From Verrucomicrobiaceae bacterium (GTDB lineage: Bacteria; Verrucomicrobiota; Verrucomicrobiia; Verrucomicrobiales; Verrucomicrobiaceae): a DNA stretch of 64,000 nucleotides. The DNA lies in assembly GCA_015075365.1 (NCBI GenBank), contig JABTUN010000001.1, positions 992,001-1,056,000 of the forward strand, written 5' to 3'. A model generated the notes under the pieces. It had not been told where the DNA came from, ran no database searches, and was given only the letters and a program-made list of their open reading frames with translations. Shown in pieces: positions 60,323 to 64,000 of this stretch; the first letter of the stretch is position 1; each line of letters begins with the position of its first letter. Made by a program: the position numbers and the translations under genes.

Positions 60323-62290
60323 TCACGGCCATTTCGCCAGCACCTTGCCACCTGCGCCTTTGAGCACCAGGCCTTCGATCCTCACCTCGCCTTCGCCGCC
60401 GCATGGATCGAGTCGCAGGGCATGCAGTGTCTTCGTTTCGTCGATGCGGAGGGTGTGGTCGTGCCATTCGCCATCGTGTTTCACTTCGAAGTCGAGGTGT
60501 TTGCCTTTGGGGAGAATGGTTTGAGCATCGGTGGTCCAGTAGAGTTCGGCGGGGCCGGTGGCGTGGCTTTGGAGTTTGAATTCGAGCACGTAGGGGCCGG
60601 GGGAGGTGAGATTCAGATCGCTGAAGGCGAGGCCGGGATCGTCGCCGGTGCATTGGAGGATGAGTTGATCGCCTTCGACGGTGAGCTTGGTGCCTTTGCG
60701 GGCGCGGGGGAGCGTGGCGGCGGTTGGTTTGCCTTTGCGGACCTTCCCGGCGGTGAGCGGTTGATCGTAGTCAGTCCATTCGCGGTGACGATGGTCGCCG
60801 GGTTCAGTGGAAACGGGGGCACGTTCCTTCGGCGGCGTCATGAGGACGTGCTCGGCCATGTCGTGCCATTGTTTCACCATGCGCTGGACGATGTCGGAAT
60901 GCTGCGCGGCGACATCGTGCAGCTCCGTGCGGTCCGTGCGGAGATTGTAGAGCTCCCAAGGCTCGCTTTGAAAGCTGACGAGCTTCCAATCGCCATCACG
61001 GAGGCCGCGATCACTCGCGAAAAGCAGATGAATCGGCGGACGCGCCTTCAACTCGCCACCGGCGATGATCGGCGCGAGCGAAGTGCCGGCGAGCGGCGTG
61101 AGTTCGCGGTCGGGAAAGCTCTCCGGCAGCTTCGCACCGGCGAGTTCGGCAAAAGTGGGCAGCACATCGACGAGATGCGCGGGCGTGTCGATGACGCTGC
61201 CGGGCTTCTGCTTCAAACCGGCGGGCCAGTGCAGGATGGCGGGCGTGGAGATGCCGCCCTCGAACTGGTTCTGCTTGTAATAGCGGAAGGGTGAGTTCCG
61301 CGCCCAAGCCCAGCCGGTGCTGTCGCTCCAGCTTGTTTTTGGATCAAAAGGCTGAGCGTCCGGTTCCGGGCGACCGCGGTCGTAAGGGCACGCACCATTG
61401 TCAGAGACGAAAAGGATGGCGGTGTTGGCGAGATCAGCGTGTTTTTCGAGATCGGCGATGAGGCGGCCCATTTCCTGATCGATGCGGTCGATGAGGCCCG
61501 CGTAGGCGGCCATGCGTTTGGCTTCCCAAGCTTTTTGCGCGGGTATGAGCTGATCCCACGCGCGCACATGCTCAGGGCGCGGGCTTTCCTTCAGATCCGA
61601 GGGCAGCAGGCCGATTTGCTTCTGTTTTGCCACGCGTGCGGCGCGAATCGTGTCCCAACCGGCATCGTAGCGGCCGAGATACTTCCGGTAATCCTGCTCC
61701 AAAGGCTGCAGCGGCGCGTGCGGGGCATTGAAGGCGATGTATTGAAACCACGGCTTCTTCGCCTGACGCGCCTCGCGGATGAACTCAATGGCGCGGTCCA
61801 CGTTCGCGATGGTGGTGTAGAAGCCTTTTTCCGGCACGGACCACTTTTGGCCGTTCAGGCGGAAACTTTTGTCGCCAAGGTAATAGTTCGTCGCGCCGGA
61901 GAGATGGCCAAAGTAGCGCTGAAAGCCGAAATCGGTCGGTTCCTGGCTCAGATGCCATTTGCCGGTCATCGCGGTGAAATAGCCCGCTGGCGCGAGAACT
62001 TCGGGAAGGATCGCCGCGCGATTCAAGCTCTCATCGCCCGCCTGGCGGCACCAGCGGCCGCTGAGCAGGCTCACGCGGGATGAGTGGCACTTCGCGGTGT
62101 TGTAGAATTGCGTGAAGCGCACGCCGTTGGCCGCGAGGCGGTCCATGTGCGGCGTCTCGATCTCGCTGCCGTAACAGCCAAGGTCGGAGAAGCCGAGGTC
62201 GTCGGCCATGACGAGCAGTAGATTCGGCTGAGAAGCAACGAGCGACGGGCAGAGGGCGAAAAGAAAGGCAATGAAACGCATAGGAGTCAT
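60323..62290 (-). CDS. Secreted sulfatase (S1 family), 4, with C-terminal beta domain
   Basis: A 655-residue sulfatase. Signal peptide MRFIAFLFALCPSLVASQ (from the ATG at 62281 or 62290), NLLLVMADDLGFSDLGCYG, GKWHLSQEP, SDNGACPYDRG. The modification site reads CHSSRVSLLSG, with serine in the third place instead of proline/alanine. After the catalytic domain (about 1-490) comes a beta-sandwich-like tail of about 150 residues, perhaps glycan binding. Overlaps the upstream sulfatase by 4 bp (ATGA). Confidence 0.88.
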   Translation of the reverse strand: MTPMRFIAFLFALCPSLVASQPNLLLVMADDLGFSDLGCYGSEIETPHMDRLAANGVRFTQFYNTAKCHSSRVSLLSGRWCRQAGDESLNRAAILPEVLAPAGYFTAMTGKWHLSQEPTDFGFQRYFGHLSGATNYYLGDKSFRLNGQKWSVPEKGFYTTIANVDRAIEFIREARQAKKPWFQYIAFNAPHAPLQPLEQDYRKYLGRYDAGWDTIRAARVAKQKQIGLLPSDLKESPRPEHVRAWDQLIPAQKAWEAKRMAAYAGLIDRIDQEMGRLIADLEKHADLANTAILFVSDNGACPYDRGRPEPDAQPFDPKTSWSDSTGWAWARNSPFRYYKQNQFEGGISTPAILHWPAGLKQKPGSVIDTPAHLVDVLPTFAELAGAKLPESFPDRELTPLAGTSLAPIIAGGELKARPPIHLLFASDRGLRDGDWKLVSFQSEPWELYNLRTDRTELHDVAAQHSDIVQRMVKQWHDMAEHVLMTPPKERAPVSTEPGDHRHREWTDYDQPLTAGKVRKGKPTAATLPRARKGTKLTVEGDQLILQCTGDDPGLAFSDLNLTSPGPYVLEFKLQSHATGPAELYWTTDAQTILPKGKHLDFEVKHDGEWHDHTLRIDETKTLHALRLDPCGGEGEVRIEGLVLKGAGGKVLAKWP

Positions 62291-63936
62291 TTTTGGGGAG
62301 GATTGGGCACCGTGCTGGCGGTGTATTCCGCCTCGTCAATGTCACCGCTGTGGTCCACGTCGCGCGCTTTGAACCACGCGGCCGCGTCAGCCGGATCGCG
62401 TTTGCCGCTGAACTCGGCCTTGCTCAGCCGGCCGTCGTGATCGGTGTCGAGCTTCTTGAACATCTCGGCACGTTTCGGATCAGCCTTCGATTTCGCAGCA
62501 GACTTGCCTTTGCCCTTCGGATCAGCGGCGATCGGCAGCGGCAGGTAGTCGAAGTCGAGGATCATCTTGCGCTGCAAGACCGTTTTCAGCTCCAGGGTGA
62601 CCTCGTCGAGCTCCTTTTGACCGTAGAGGTTGTGCAGCTCGTGCGGGTCGGCCTCCAGGTCATAGAGTTCATACACAGGGCGCGGGTTGGTGAACCAGAG
62701 TTCCTCAAACCCGGTCGCGAGGGTCTTTTCCTCATGCGCCTTGACGATGTCCTTCCAGCCCGGACCACCGGCGCTGTCCACGGGCGCGTAGCGCTGGTGA
62801 GGCGTGACGTTGTAAATCAGCTTGTAGCGGGCGCTGCGCACGCAGCGGCTGTAGTCCACGCTGCTGGCGGCGGTGTTCAGGTCAAAGGTGGAGCTGCCGT
62901 GCGGTCCGCGCTCGGCGAAGATGTATTTCCTCTCGTTCGGGAAGGATTCACCCTTGAGCAGGGGCAGAAAACTCACGCCGCTGATGCGTTGCGGCACTTT
63001 GAGGCCCGCGGCTTCAAGGCAGGTCGGCGCGATGTCCTCGCCGGAGATGAGTGCGCTGGTGTCGCCGCCGGGTTTCACCACGCCGGGCCACCAGGCGAGC
63101 AGCGGCACATTCAATCCAGGGTCGTGCAGCGAGCCTTTTCCGCTGGGGAAGGCCATGCCGTTGTCGCCCATGAACAAGATGAGCGTGTTGTCGAGACCTG
63201 CGCGCTCCTTCACGATGTCGAGCACGCGCTGGAAGTCACCATCGCAGTGCTCGATCTCGCCTTCGTAGCGTGAGAGGTCTTCCCGAATGCCGGGCAGATC
63301 AGGCAGGAAGCCGGGCACCTCCAGCTTGGCGGGATCGGGCGGATTTTTGCCGGAGGTCCAGGGATGGTGCGGATCGCTGAAGTTCACCCACAGAAAGAAA
63401 GGCTTGTCCTTCGGACGCTGGTCGAAGAACTCGTTCATCTTCGCCGGCACGTTCTCCTGGCCGGTGGCATCGACGAAATCAAAGCGCTCCTGAAACGTGC
63501 GCATCTGCTGCTCGTCGAAAACGGCCTCCGTGGCCGCGGGCGCACGGCCGGAGCCGTCGAGATGATAGCTGCGACCGCACACACCCGCAAAATAGCCCGC
63601 CTCGCTGCGCAAAATCTCCGGGAACGTGATCTCATCCCTCGGCAACGGGGAGGAGAAGCGCGTGATGCGCGCCGCGACAGGCGATCTGCCGGTCATGATC
63701 GTCGCACGCGATGGCACGCACTGCGGCGCGCCGGTGAACATGCGGCGGAACATCATGCCCTCCGCCGCAATGCGGTCGAGATTCGGTGTTTTCAACTCCT
63801 TGCGGCCATAGCAGCCGATGAAGGGATGACTGTGATCGTCCGAGAGGACGAAGAGGATGTTCGGGCGCTGCTGCGCCGCGAATGCCCCGTGAACCATGGC
63901 GAACGACGAAAGGGCAATGAGGAGGGATGTTTTCAT
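62287..63936 (-). CDS. Secreted sulfatase (SGSH-like), 5, with C-terminal EF-hands
   Basis: A 549-residue sulfatase like N-sulfoglucosamine sulfohydrolase. Signal peptide MKTSLLIALSSFAMVHGAFA, NILFVLSDDHSHPFIGCYG, modification site CVPSRATIMTG, FMGDNGMAFPSGKG. At the C-terminus two EF-hand-like calcium sites can be seen (DTDHDGRLSKAEF and DVDHSGDIDEAEY), preceded by a lysine-rich linker. It is translationally coupled to sulfatase 4 (ATGA), so the two may act on the same sulfated glycan. Confidence 0.9.
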   Translation of the reverse strand: MKTSLLIALSSFAMVHGAFAAQQRPNILFVLSDDHSHPFIGCYGRKELKTPNLDRIAAEGMMFRRMFTGAPQCVPSRATIMTGRSPVAARITRFSSPLPRDEITFPEILRSEAGYFAGVCGRSYHLDGSGRAPAATEAVFDEQQMRTFQERFDFVDATGQENVPAKMNEFFDQRPKDKPFFLWVNFSDPHHPWTSGKNPPDPAKLEVPGFLPDLPGIREDLSRYEGEIEHCDGDFQRVLDIVKERAGLDNTLILFMGDNGMAFPSGKGSLHDPGLNVPLLAWWPGVVKPGGDTSALISGEDIAPTCLEAAGLKVPQRISGVSFLPLLKGESFPNERKYIFAERGPHGSSTFDLNTAASSVDYSRCVRSARYKLIYNVTPHQRYAPVDSAGGPGWKDIVKAHEEKTLATGFEELWFTNPRPVYELYDLEADPHELHNLYGQKELDEVTLELKTVLQRKMILDFDYLPLPIAADPKGKGKSAAKSKADPKRAEMFKKLDTDHDGRLSKAEFSGKRDPADAAAWFKARDVDHSGDIDEAEYTASTVPNPPQK

Positions 63937-64000
63937 GACGTGACGAATGATCTGGTGGCGGCTTCGGGCAGGGACGTGTGGCGGATCAGAAATCCCAACG

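Noticed and set aside
63986..64000. Possible last codons of a further minus-strand gene (R-W-D-F-stop)
   Set aside because: Only four codons and a stop fall in the window, too few to support a gene, although a terminal phenylalanine would fit an outer-membrane protein.

Overview
The window is GC-rich, densely coded bacterial DNA, most likely from a Verrucomicrobiota bacterium (Verrucomicrobiaceae/Prosthecobacter-like; inferred from gene content, not from any database search). The main clues are a Pirellula/Verrucomicrobium-type dehydrogenase with a CxxCH heme domain, a Tat-type DUF1501 protein, five S1 sulfatases, a PEP-CTERM protein and many secreted proteins of unknown function. No rRNA, tRNA, CRISPR array, prophage or intact insertion sequence was recognised.

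Region 1 (about 0.5-24 kb, continuing at 35.7-40.7 kb) is a very large set of dissolved inorganic carbon (DIC) uptake genes. It holds three DabA (DUF2309) genes, each with a NuoL-type DabB partner. Two of the three sets also carry an extra NuoM/N-like membrane subunit. There are three SulP anion transporters, the third fused to a beta-carbonic anhydrase, and an SbtA-like bicarbonate transporter with its PII-like partner SbtB. The set dabA1-dabB1-nuoM-like runs on the plus strand and converges on a minus-strand operon sulP2-dabA2-dabB2-nuoM-like-sulP1. Upstream lie a PAS histidine kinase/NarL-type response regulator pair, a decayed LysR gene and an intact LysR gene. The intact LysR is divergent from dabB3-dabA3, with a PIN toxin-antitoxin pair between them. 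No RuBisCO or carboxysome gene is visible, so the bicarbonate could feed biotin-dependent carboxylases; bioB lies directly downstream of the SulP-carbonic anhydrase gene. A 39-bp DNA motif with 33 identical positions lies just upstream of both dabB3 and sbtA and suggests shared control.

Region 2 (about 23.9-35.7 kb) lies between the dab3 and sbtAB parts. It contains an ABC/HlyD/TolC type I export operon whose ATPase motifs are degenerate, small secreted proteins, and a run of pectate-lyase-like, BNR-repeat and parallel beta-helix secreted proteins, probably for polysaccharide handling.

Region 3 (about 41-64 kb) is a typical planctomycete/verrucomicrobial accessory region: DUF1501 protein, large PVC-type dehydrogenase with HEAT-like repeats and cytochrome c domain, alpha/beta-hydrolase esterase, five sulfatases, phosphoesterase, di-heme cytochrome c peroxidase, FolB, a HAD-Nudix fusion, a PEP-CTERM protein, a Y-family DNA polymerase and a DUF6714 protein. 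Heptanucleotide tandem repeats and palindromic elements have been absorbed in frame into coding sequences (tolC-like gene and large dehydrogenase gene).
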